Source: Gonium pectorale (Eukaryota > Chlorophyta > Chlorophyceae > Chlamydomonadales > Volvocaceae). From it: a DNA stretch of 56,352 nt. The stretch covers positions 1,514,398 to 1,570,749 of the forward strand of contig LSYV01000011.1 of NCBI GenBank assembly GCA_001584585.1. The letters run 5' to 3'. Positions 46,798-56,352 of this stretch are shown here, piece by piece; within the stretch, counting starts at the first letter, position 1, and each line of letters starts with the position of its first letter. The position numbers and the translations under genes were made by a program. The notes beneath the pieces were generated by a model. It was not told where the DNA came from and did no database searches. It saw nothing but the letters and a program-made list of their open reading frames with translations.

Positions 46798-48171
46798 CTA
46801 CGTGTGCCGCGCAACCGCAGCCAGCGCGCGCCCACTCCCCTGCTCGATGTCCCCGCCGCCGGTGTACCCTTCCCCAACGGGCCGCCCGCCAGCGCCGCGG
46901 CCCCGACTCCCGTCCACCGCGCTCCCGCCATCCACCTGCGCCGCCGCCCTGTTGCTACTCCCCAAAGGCGCCTCCCCGGCATTTGGCGTGCTGTCCCCGC
47001 TCTCGTTGCTGCTGCTGCTACCAGCGGGCGCCGCCGCCTTGGCGCCGCTGAGCGGCGTCGCCAGCGGCTCCTCGTCGGCGCTTGGCCTGATGCAGGAGCG
47101 CGGCCAGGCGCCGGGCGAGGGCCCGGTAACCCAGGCCTTCAGGTGCTTGATCATCAGGCTGCCAAGCAGGCACTGGGTGGCGTGGTAGATGAGCAGCGGC
47201 AGCGAGAGGATGCCGGCATTGGCCGTCTTGCCGTACAGCACGGTAATGAGCGGCATGCCCAAAGCAAGGGTCTTGGTGGAGCCGCACATGAGGATGGCGA
47301 TGGCGTCGGGTTTGTCGAGGCCGAAGATGTGCTTGAGGGGCACGAAGGTGCCGAGCGCCAGGCACATGACGCAAAAGGTCAGGAACATGCCAATCTCCAG
47401 GAACAGCATTGGCACCCAGCTGTCGGCCCCGAGCTCGATCTTCCTGTGGAAGGTGTTGCAGAAGGTGTTCCAGACCAGCAGGATGATCATGAGGTTGCCG
47501 ATCTTGCCAAAGTTTAGCTTTTCCTGCGCCTTCTTGACGAGGTTGGGAAAGAAGTACTGCACCAACTGCCCCACGACCAGCGGCGCGATGATGGTGATGG
47601 CAAGCTGCTTGATGACGTCCTGGTACGGCGCCTGCCCGGACTTGCCCAGATACAGGTAAAGCCATGCCGGGGAGACGAAGATGCCGATGATGTTCCCGAT
47701 GACGGCATTGACGAGCGCCGCTGCCTCGTTGCCCCCCGACTGCTTTGTGAAGACGACGTTGGTCGAGATGGTCGTGGGCATGGCCATCGCAACCACCAGG
47801 CCGTTGACCAGGTCACGGTTCATACCGGACTCCATGAGGGCACGGGCGATGCCGTACCCGATGGCCGGCGTGAGCACCAGGCAGATGAATTGTATGTAGA
47901 GGTGCAGATGCAGGCGAGCAAGGACGGTGAGCAGGGCCTTGGTCTTGAGGGAGATACCGGACAGAAAGAAGATGATGATGACCGCCCCGTATTTAATGGA
48001 CCACTGCGCCGCTATCCAGCCCCCGTTGCGGCCAAAGTCGGGGACCGCTGCCGCAAAGCCAATGGCGAAGCCGAGACCCAAGATGAACCAGTGCTCCAGG
48101 ATGAGGTCCCATACCCGCTTCCACCACGGCGGGGGCTGCTCCTCCGGCTTCTCCGCGCTGGCAGCCGTCAT
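46798..48171 (-). CDS. SLC10A7-type (SBF-like) bile acid:Na+ symporter family protein, intronless
   Basis: One open frame of 457 aa, from the ATG at 48171 to a stop at 46798, with no intron. After a short Pro-rich, acidic start comes PPWWKRVWDLILEHWFILGL, then about ten hydrophobic helices. Family marks include FFLSGISLKTKAL, MAMPTTISTNVVFT, GNEAAALVNAVIGNIIG and CGSTKTLALGMPLI near the end of the membrane part. This fits the SLC10A7/P7 branch of the bile-acid:sodium symporter superfamily, conserved in bacteria and eukaryotes and tied to calcium homeostasis and glycan handling in animals; the transported substrate is not settled. The last 110 or so residues are Gly/Ser/Ala-rich and probably a disordered cytosolic tail. 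It is the only multi-exon-sized gene in the window without introns. Confidence 0.93.
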   Translation of the reverse strand: MTAASAEKPEEQPPPWWKRVWDLILEHWFILGLGFAIGFAAAVPDFGRNGGWIAAQWSIKYGAVIIIFFLSGISLKTKALLTVLARLHLHLYIQFICLVLTPAIGYGIARALMESGMNRDLVNGLVVAMAMPTTISTNVVFTKQSGGNEAAALVNAVIGNIIGIFVSPAWLYLYLGKSGQAPYQDVIKQLAITIIAPLVVGQLVQYFFPNLVKKAQEKLNFGKIGNLMIILLVWNTFCNTFHRKIELGADSWVPMLFLEIGMFLTFCVMCLALGTFVPLKHIFGLDKPDAIAILMCGSTKTLALGMPLITVLYGKTANAGILSLPLLIYHATQCLLGSLMIKHLKAWVTGPSPGAWPRSCIRPSADEEPLATPLSGAKAAAPAGSSSSNESGDSTPNAGEAPLGSSNRAAAQVDGGSAVDGSRGRGAGGRPVGEGYTGGGDIEQGSGRALAAVARHT

Positions 48172-49331
48172 GGCTGCAAATCCTCGGCTGAGCTACCTGT
48201 GGAAGCCAGAATCACACGGCAGCAGCGCAGGAGCCAACCTCTTTACTCATCGCCCGCACAGCGACCAAAGCAGCAAGTAAGCGCTTCTTGCGCGCACTGT
48301 CCAAGCTACTCACGTTCACAAGCGTTCGTTCTATCTAGTGGTTAGCGCTCAGTGAGGGCGTGCTGCGTCAGGATGACGATTCAACTAAAGACGTGTAGGA
48401 GCTCTCAAGTTATAGAAGAGGGTAGCCGAGACGCTGCGTCTCAAGGCAGCGTGCGCGGCGTGAACCGCGAACAACGAGGCCAAAGGCTTTGGCCTCCACG
48501 AAAATTTATGTAATGGGATTGGAACCGATACCATATGTATACGAAATCGCAAGGTTAACTTCCCGAAGCTGCGTAGTGTGTGGAGAACACGGCAGGCAGG
48601 CAAATGGGACTATCCCTCTTTGTCGCAACGCCTGCCTCTTGTGCAACTGGGACGGAGTGCTAACGTACTAAGTTGTGCTCAGTCGCAAGTTAATTCCCAA
48701 GTGTGCTTGCCCGCGGACCCATGGGCCGGGGCTGTCTGGCGCTCCCACAACCTTTCTTCCCAGAACCCGGAAGGGCCACCTCAGCCTCAGGCCACGAAAA
48801 ACACAAGACACGAATGAAAGAGACAGCGAGTGTCATCCGAGTGACCACATACACCTCAATCGTGCCCCAGCAGGAGCGATCCCCACCCCTCAGCTTTGCT
48901 ACAACTTTGTCCGCAGCAGAATCCGGAAGGCACACGCACCACTCTTCCTTCAACTCTGTTCCCAAAGGATTCACGCAGCACGCGTACCTCATCCTGAGAC
49001 CACCACAGGGTTGCACGCCACACCAGACAGAGCGCGTGCCGAGTACCGATACTCCAAAGGTTGCGAGCATACCGCGTTCACGTCGTAATGCCAGTGCTGG
49101 TAGGATCACCACCCATCTCCTCCATCATATCTAACTTGCATACCCCTCTCACAGTCGCGCGCATGTTTTGGTCACGGTGTCGTCCCAACCATGGTATTTC
49201 CAAGCGCCCAACTACCCGGCAGGAAGCGCATTCTGTCACTGTCATATGGAAGTGGAGGGTCCCCATACATTTGGCACAGGGATCATGCCGCAAAGCATGC
49301 TGCGTGCCGCTAAACAGTTCACTGGTCCGGC
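48172..49331. other. Intergenic region
   Basis: Promoter side of the SLC10A7-like gene and 3' side of the DOMON/monooxygenase-like gene, both on the minus strand. No exon or repeat is supported. Confidence 0.5.
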
Positions 49332-52300
49332 TTAGTTGGCAGTTAGGATCGACTCAAGACCCTCTTGCCGCGCCCTCGCGAGGAGCGCCTCCAGCTCTTC
49401 TTGCTTGCTGTGGTCAGGAACACAAGGAAAGGGACAGGTGAACGGGTAGAGCTTCAGTGGATCAAGCGGGAACTTCCAGTGTACCTCCTAACCAACCCTT
49501 TGCTCCATGTTTTTAGTTTCAGTTATACGAAACCGCTACGCTGGCCCACCTGTACTTGCTGTACAATATGTAGCCAATAATCACAAGTACGACAGGCACC
49601 TGCAAGGGCAGCGGCAAACAAACCGATCAGGTAGCAGGCTCGCAAGAGGTTTGAATCGGAAACGCCTTGTCTCAAAGCGGTAACGCTCATAACCAAACCG
49701 CGATTTTATACCACAGATGCACACATTGGCGCGCAATTCGCAGTTCTCCACGTACCAGCACTACAGACGCCACGGCGGCGCCCGTGTTGGGCTTGTGGTA
49801 CGGCGTCACGTCGATTTGGTCATGTAAGACGCACTCCTTGGACCTGTGCAGGTCAACAAGGGAACGTCAACTGGAGCATTAAGGGTCAAGCAAAAGATGA
49901 GAAGGGGAGGAGAGAGGCGGCACAGCACCAGCACTAGACCCATGCGGTACAGGGACCGGGAGGTTTTCCAAGACAGCAGTAAGCTCAGAGTCGTTGCCTG
50001 TCGTGCTGAGCCGGCGCCCAGACAGCGCTCCCTCCCTGCCATCGTACCGTCCAGCTGCATGCTATACAACCTCACCTGTAGAACGAAATGTTGAGGGTCC
50101 CGACAGGCATCTTGGTGCCGTTCTGCGGGACAGCGGACACGACAGTATATTTTCGCTCCGGTGCACGACTTGCGCCCCAACGTAACGCAGGCGCATGGAG
50201 GATAAGGGAGCCAGCAGTTTCCCTGTGTCCGGTCACAACCCCATGCAGCTGCCTCCGCAAGGGCTCTTTGCACGCATGGCCCTGGCGCCGGCCAGCTTTA
50301 CCTAACGACGCCAGCTCCTTTGTCGAGCATGGCACGGGTGGGCCCTGCAGCCGCCCCCGCTCACCATCAGCTGCACCGCGTCTGTCGCGTTCAGCGCCGC
50401 CATGCGCGCCAGCTGGGAGCGGGTGGCGCATGTGGTGATGTTTTTGCGCGTGTCAGCGATGCAGTAGTCCAGGTCGGGCATGGCGCTGACGGGGTAGAAG
50501 GTCACGAAGTTGAAGCACAGCTGCATGCGGGTGGGGATCGTTAGCACACATGAAGTGAAATCAACAAGGCTGGCCTCCTAGGTCTGGAAGGGAGGAATGG
50601 GCGGGCCTTGGTGGTCTGTGCGACCGCGTGACGTATGTGCCCAACGATCCAATGCCACTGTTTCGTTCGCCATACATGGACGTGCAGGCTTTTCCATGGC
50701 TAGCGTCCGTTGCTCCGTTCCCGACCCGGCTCAATCAGGCGTGATCTACCTCGTCCGTAGGCTTCAGCCCATAGAAAGTCGTGGAGCGCGGCACGGCGGT
50801 GCTGTTGTACGTGCAAAGGCTGATGAGGGTGTCATTGGCCAGCAGCGTCCTCGACTCAGGGAAGGTCGTTTGGAAGCCCTGCGGTGGAAAAGTTGCAATT
50901 GCTCACCGCAAGCTTCAGCTATGAGCTACACTCGTAACGTGCGAGTGGACACTTGGATGAGATGTACACCGCAAGGGACGGGTTGCAAACGCGGAGGTAC
51001 AGCCGTCTACGTGTCGAGACAACGCTGCCAGGTGGCCGGCTTACCCCGTACTGCATGTCCCAGTAGTTGATGCGGCCCACGGGCTGGATAGCACTGCCGT
51101 TTCGGATGTGGCGGGTCAGAGTCGACTCACCCTGCGAGGGAAAGGACAGCCGAAAGGCATAAGAAAACGGTCTCACTGGGCCATACAACGTGACTGACAC
51201 TACCCGCTTGATGACCATGCAGCCATCACCGATAACAACACCATCGCTTCACGTTAGGATCAGCTGTTGATGCTGCACAGACCAAGCTCTACGCGGCACT
51301 GGTACGCCGTCTTGCCCTATGCCCCATGCGCAAATGTGCAGTCCGTCGCTGTTAGCCGGCCACGTGCGCCGCACCAGGCGCCCCATCATGTAGAAGTTGG
51401 AGACCAGGGTGACGGGCGCCTTGACCCGCTGGCCGGTGCAGGAAGCCGGGCAGATGTTGGGCAGCGCCGTGTAGCGCTCCGTCGCGGGCGGGATGCGCAT
51501 GTCGGTGTTGCCCAGCGTCAGCACGCCGAGCGTCGCGTTGCGGAGCGTCGGCGTGTAGGTCAGCTCCAAGCCAGACGAGTCCGACTGCGACAGCATGGGA
51601 TTGTGTCATCTTGGGATCTGGGTCGGCGCTAACGCAGGACAGGAAGGTAAAGTGTGACCTGCGCAAACGCCTTGCCAGACTCTCCTGGACAAGGACCACG
51701 CGCACGATGCCCTCACTGCATATCGACGCCAGCTTGGCACCCCCACTGGTAGCAAGGCATGACCCGTAAGCTGTTCAGACACAAATGGGTCACTGGGAGT
51801 TCAAACCCTACGTCCTCCCTCCAGCCTTTCAACTCGTCTCACCCTGCCTATGACGCCAGTGGGGTTCTGGTAGTGAACTTGCAGCACAAGGGTGGTGGCC
51901 GCTCCGGCGCCGATGGCGAAGCCCGCCTCTGCCGGGGCCGTGAATGTCTGAGCACCTGGCGCCCACACGAAGTTGATCGTCTCACAGCCCACCGGGAGCA
52001 GGTTCTGGCCCACGGCCGGACCGCCTGGGCCGCACGGGTACGCGACGCCCATGGCCGCCGGGCCCGCCGGCACCACGCCAGCAGCGCACACATAGCCACT
52101 AATGCGGCTCACGAGGGGCGAGGTGCTGAAGCCCTTGTAGGCCACCACGTGGTACGCGGTGGCGTTGGGGAGGGGCAGGTTCACGCACGCCACGCTGCTG
52201 TTGAGGGCCGGCACTGGGTAACCCGGCATGGCGACCGTGAGCGTGACTGCATCAGCCGGAATGAGGGGCGAGGCGGTGGTGTTGGCAGTAGCGCCGGTGG

Positions 52301-53220
52301 CGTTTGCTCCGGAGCTGACCGCCGGGCTATTGAAGAGCCGCACGCCGGTGACGATGCCCTTGGTGAAATTCGAGAACCTGAACTTGTCCTGGTCCCAGTT
52401 GCTGCGGTAGCTGTATGCCCAGATGAGACTCCTCTCCACGTTGCGGTACACAGCCGTATCCTCCGTGTCGCAGGAGTCTAGCGGACGCTGCCAGATGGCG
52501 AGTGTGTGGTTGTCTTTGTCGAAGTCAGGGGAGACCGTCTGGCGGGCCGGAGGCGAGCATGGGCCGTTGGTTGAAGGCCCAAAGGACAGGAGACTAGCGG
52601 AGCGTGCTGATTAAGTCGGGTTCGAGTTGCGCCAGCGGTATGGCCTATCGCAAGCAGGTGAAGGCCAGCAGGAGTCCAGTACAATATATGGATATGCGGA
52701 CAGCGGATATGCCAGCTAGCATGTGCAAGATATGCGCTATCCGTGCCACAGGACCATCACCGCAACACCCGCTCACCAGGACAGCGTTCTGCTCCATGTC
52801 GAGGGTCGGCATTGTATAATCAATTGTGAAATAGTCCCTGCAGATGCACATCACACACGGGTCACACGGGAAGCCCCTGCACACGTGGCAGTTTGGGCAA
52901 ACACGAAGTAACCCGCGCACTCACCCCATGATCCAGCTTAAGCCCTCCATGCCGCGGATGATGACGTTGAAGTCAACCCCCTTCATGCCCGACTCCGAGA
53001 TGCCGAGCGCGAACCAGGACAAATAGCCGTCGCCGTCGGGGGCCAGCTCCAGCGTCTTCCCATCGATGGTGCGCCAGTGCAGCACCACGTTCGAGTCAAG
53101 TTGCATGCAGCTGTAATCCTCGGGGGATAAGAACTTGAAACATTTCGCAGCGTGTGTGCTGGCCACGGACGCAAGTACTATCCCTAGCAGCACCCCTAGC
53201 ACGCGCTGGAGCCGCGCCAT
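49332..53220 (-). CDS. DOMON / copper type II monooxygenase-like type I membrane protein, copper ligands lost
   Basis: Spliced model of 631 aa with 11 exons, in gene order: 53220-52925, 52837-52777, 52538-51843, 51584-51375, 51131-51045, 50878-50750, 50520-50365, 50122-50076, 49843-49756, 49599-49550, 49407-49332; frame holds at all ten joins. A signal peptide (MARLQRVLGVLLGIVLASVA) leads into a DOMON domain (VVLHWRTIDG, YLSWFALGISESG), then DBH/PHM-like copper domains: TTLVLQVHYQNP, DSSGLELTYTPTLRNATLGV, SLCTYNST, ELCFNFVTFYP. Near the C-terminus PVVLVIIGYILYSKY is a single membrane helix, followed by a short charged tail. The parents of this family hydroxylate dopamine or peptidyl-glycine with two copper ions and ascorbate. 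Here one copper-site His remains, but the HH pair, the HxH pair and the Met ligand are replaced (VSRIS, NFYMMGR, DEL). Several N-glycosylation sequons fit a secreted domain. Likely a binding or scaffold protein. Confidence 0.85.
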
Positions 53221-53708
53221 GGCACCTGCCACGGTCTAACCAAAGAGGCTGCGCGGTCGTTGTAGGCGAGATGCGTGGCCTGCCAGCCGGCGACTACCGC
53301 TGACTCTTGATGGAAGGATTGGGGTGGAACAGTTGGAATGGAGAACCTAATATGAATTTACTATGCGTGTTGAATTGCAATACGGATTGTGTGGTAGTCA
53401 CCTCAAGCCTTGCTTTGGAACCTTTTGTACCTGTGTTTTCAGGATCGTCCCGCAGCCCTGCGAACGCCCTCCAGTTCAAAGTCGCGGACACAGCTAAACA
53501 ACCGGTTCCTGCAGAAACAAATACCTTGCAAAAGCATTGGGAAGGTTCGTCTCGAGCGATAGGCAAACCGACCAGGGCGGACCACGCACAATACCTGCAA
53601 TACTTGTACATCAGGAGCGCACAGTTTTTTTGTGCAGAGACACCACCCAAGCAACGGACAAAAACGAGTCTTGCCACGCCTGGGCCTGAGCTGGAGGCCT
53701 ATGTACAA
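53221..53708. promoter_or_regulatory. Divergent promoter region (488 bp)
   Basis: The segment lies between the start codons of the DOMON/monooxygenase-like gene (-) and the acidic protein gene (+). The plus-strand frame is open from 53307 into the acidic gene, so a longer N-terminus there cannot be ruled out. No core promoter element is obvious. Confidence 0.4.
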
Positions 53709-55000
53709 ATGGGCTCAACGATGACGGCCATGTTCTACGCAGCTGGAGCGGCCGTAGGCACTGCTGCTGGCCTGGCGGACGCGGGCAAGGTTCTGCTGCC
53801 GGCGATGTTGCGGGCCCTGCTGATCCTGCTCACCTCCGCCGTGAAGTGGGTGAGCAGAGGTGGCTGCCGGAACCCCTGAGGTGGACGGGACCGGATGCCC
53901 TGGATGGTGGGCACGGGGTGTGCTGGTTGCCAAGCGTGCCCCTTTTGCCCAGTCGGTGTTACAGAGAATCCATAGTCTTCCTTCAGTGCCTGCGTGCTTG
54001 CGCTTGTGCTGATGTGTCGTACCCTTGGGGTAGAGAGCCAGTGACCACTAGGGAGTGGATGGGGCTTTCGTTTGAGATCCCTTGAATTTCGTCCCGGCAT
54101 ATGCAGACGCAGCCAGTGTCCCGCTCTTGTACCGTGGACCCCGAGGGAATGAGGCGCCGACTGTTGCCGCAGCCAGCAGCAGGGAGCTCTGCTACGACCC
54201 TGGCACTCGGGGCAACCGATTCCTCTTCGACCCCGGATGCGGAGGACGAAATCCAGAGGGCTGCTGCTCCTTCGGTGCTGCTGACAGAGACCAACACTAC
54301 TGACGAAGGAGCGACTCAGCCTCAAACCCCAAGTGCACTGACTTCCTCGGTCACGGAACACGGCCTGCTCCCTGCGGCTCCAGTAGTCGCGATCGACACA
54401 GACGAGCCGGTGGCCCCCCACAGCCTTCCGGACACCCATGCCGAAACCACTGTGGATGCCGTGATGGCAGCAACTGCCACCCCGCAGGCCTCGGGCTCTT
54501 TCCTGGAGAGTTTTGCGGCGGTATGCGACGTCGCCCTGCCGCTGCATGCTGGCAAGCCCGACGGGGAGGCGCTGGCGTGTGGCGACCCGCCTTTGCTCTT
54601 GGAGCCGGCGCCTCCAACTGACCAAGATTTTGGAGCAGCCAGTGTGCAAGCGGCCGATCACCTATTGATCGGCGTCTCGAGCGTTCCCATGCCGGCGGTG
54701 CCTCCGGAGCTGCCTGCGGAAGCGACAGAGGAGCGCGTGGAGGAGCCGGGACAGCTGCTGGAGCGGGCGACAGAGGAGGAGGGCACTCTTGAGAAAGTAG
54801 CCGCGTCAGGTAGCTGGGAAGGTGGTGGCGATCTTGGCGGCGGAAGCGACGCGTCGTCGGAGACGGGTCCTGGCGTGGACGGAGACCCAGTCGCCCAGAC
54901 CGGATCCGTTGCATACCGCGTGGACGGTGTGCCGCCAATGCGGCCAACTGGAAAGGGAAAGAAGCGAAAGCAAGGCCAGCGTGCAGCGGCAAAGCCGTGA
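53709..55000 (+). CDS. Acidic low-complexity protein with hydrophobic N-terminus and basic C-terminus
   Basis: Two exons, 53709-53849 and 54107-55000, joined in phase 0 (AAGTGG|GTGAGC ... ATGCAG|ACG), give 344 aa. The first exon encodes an Ala/Gly-rich hydrophobic stretch and a second one, PAMLRALLILLTSAVKW, that could be one or two membrane helices or an organelle signal. The second exon is rich in Glu, Asp, Ala, Pro, Ser and Thr, with almost no predicted folded core, and ends in GKGKKRKQGQRAAAKP, a basic cluster. No family is recognised. The long second frame could stay open because of base composition, but the complete stop-to-splice structure and its biased acidic composition favour coding. 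It is divergent from the DOMON/monooxygenase-like gene. Confidence 0.5.
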
Positions 55001-56352
55001 GGAGCTGGGCCACAACCGCCATGAGCCCTCTCGCGCAGCTCCTGCGCAGCACTCCTCTTATTTGATGGGCAACGCCTTGACAGTGAGCCGGTGCAGGCGT
55101 CGTGGTGTTTTACTAGCATTCCCGAGCGATAATGTTGCTGGGATGCTCATGGCGTACAGCCCAGTCCTCATCAGAAGGCACGCCGTTAGCCCTCTCCAGC
55201 TGGACTGGGAAACCGTTGCAGTGGAGTCCCGTAACCTATGTAGATCAGAGGAGCCGCAGAAGCTTGCGAGGTCCAACACGATTGGTTACGTTGGATATCA
55301 GGACGTTGTTAGGGAGCGTTCTATTGCAAATTGGCGCAACAGAAGCGCTTTGACATTCTTTGGTGTTTGATGACTGGCTGGTCATCATTGTGCCACTGTG
55401 CCACATTTGGTTGTGTTCCTTTGCCGTATGCCCTTGCCAGCACCTTGCTGGGTATTTTTTTGGAGTACTTATCCCTTAACGGGTGCAGTTGTGCTGCTGA
55501 TATTCTTGTGGGGCCCGTGATTTGCACGGTGGAGCTGTGTTGCTGTGACTTGTGCTGTATTGATTATCCTGCTTCTGGTTGCCATATAATAATTGCCCAT
55601 ATCTTAAGCACCTGCGTCGGATGTGGGGCTGGCTCGCTGGGAAAGTAGATGTCTTCGTCAGGTTGGTACAATATCGGCTGTGTGTTTCGAGGGTCCTTAG
55701 ACGCTACTAGATCCTTAGACTGCCGCCCTGGTGGCTGTGTACTATTCCTCTGTTTTGGGTTGGAAACGCCGCCTCAAAGCGTTTGCCCGGTGGACTTGGA
55801 AGTGAGTTGACGCTCAAGGGCATCTTCGCGAGCCCGAGCACCCACAAAGCGGGGTAGGAGCCAGAGCCTAGCCGTCTCCTGTGGTCGAGCGAATAACCCT
55901 GAGCCCGCAATACTGCAGTGCTGCCAAGATTCCCTTTCGGTACTGTCCATCGGAACAGGCGTGCCCTAAACGGTTCACGGTACTCTGCTCCTGCTCTAAA
56001 TTTAAGAGGTGGCCGAACCGACTCACCCTTACCAGTAAGATTTTACGGTGCAGCGAGTGCCTTTACCGGCTTCCCACGAAAAGGTCAAACTATAACTGCT
56101 CATAAGGCACACCGTGTACGGCACTACGGACACACGCGCCAGTCCTGCCGCCTCCTCTGATTCGCCAGCTCTCGCTCTTATGGTACCATGCCGGCTTGCG
56201 GATCATCAATGCCACTGCGGTTCCAACCCTCGCAGCATGTCGGCGTCCATCCAGCCGTGAACAAACGACAGGACCGGCAGCAATAGAGAGGCTGTGCGGA
56301 CCGAGGCCAGCGACTCTCGCGACGTCGGCAGTGAGGACAGCTCTGTCTCGCG
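55001..56352. other. Right end of window without a supported gene
   Basis: This presumably starts with the 3' untranslated region of the acidic protein gene. Lower GC and T-rich stretches occur at about 55330-55620. A 22-base match to the MPLS-coding stretch of ankyrin gene 1 lies near 55812-55835. No exon is supported. Confidence 0.4.

Noticed and set aside
46762..47517. Plus-strand open frame of 251 codons
   Set aside because: Antisense to the strongly supported SLC10A7-like gene.
55812..55835. Possible third ankyrin gene start sharing 22 bases with ankyrin gene 1
   Set aside because: Similarity does not extend beyond the short match and no ankyrin exon follows on that strand within the window.

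Overview
The window looks like nuclear DNA of a green alga, probably a chlorophyte and possibly one of the Chlorophyceae. The DNA is GC-rich. Genes are broken by short GT-AG introns (two look like GC-AG), proteins carry plastid-type or secretory N-termini, and several products belong to plant/algal families. Gene models were built by hand by joining open segments at splice sites that keep frame and family similarity; no transcript evidence was available. One assembly gap (17983-18147) is present.

Layout. 142-3344 (+): AlkB-like membrane di-iron hydroxylase. 4529-9286 (-): voltage-gated K+ channel with a cyclic-nucleotide-binding-type domain, convergent with the first gene. 11964-13646 (-) and 13989-15310 (+): two divergent LEA-like hydrophilic proteins of 164 and 165 aa, four exons each, sharing one promoter region. 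16333-16991 (-): proline/tyrosine-rich protein ending in a cysteine-rich membrane module (CYSTM), 5' end unresolved. 18827-22811 (-): CinA-like domain fused to an NMNAT-like nucleotidylyltransferase, divergent from a plant-type HAD-like protein (23026-25337, +). 27119-29839 (-): predicted thylakoid-lumen protein with a twin-arginine signal, DUF6816-like. 30082-32266 (+): plastid-type TPR-like protein with a C-terminal membrane anchor. 33441-34483 (+): small two-TM protein of unknown function.

From about 34.04 to 45.5 kb is a tandem segmental duplication. Each unit carries the last exon of the two-TM gene (intact in unit 1, decayed in unit 2) followed by an ankyrin-repeat gene on the minus strand (35521-39098 and 41580-45503). 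In both ankyrin genes every repeat sits on its own exon and all introns are phase 0. A 153-bp stretch is identical between the units across an exon-intron border although the surroundings have diverged, which suggests gene conversion.

The right end holds an intronless SLC10A7-type transporter (46798-48171, -), a DOMON plus copper-type-II-monooxygenase-like type I membrane protein (49332-53220, -) that lacks nearly all copper ligands, and a divergent acidic low-complexity protein (53709-55000, +).

The genes do not form one pathway. Several are stress- or membrane-related (LEA pair, CYSTM protein, K+ channel, lumen protein). The most suggestive link is a palindromic motif, GACCC-NN-GGGTC, upstream of both ankyrin genes and inside the shared LEA promoter.
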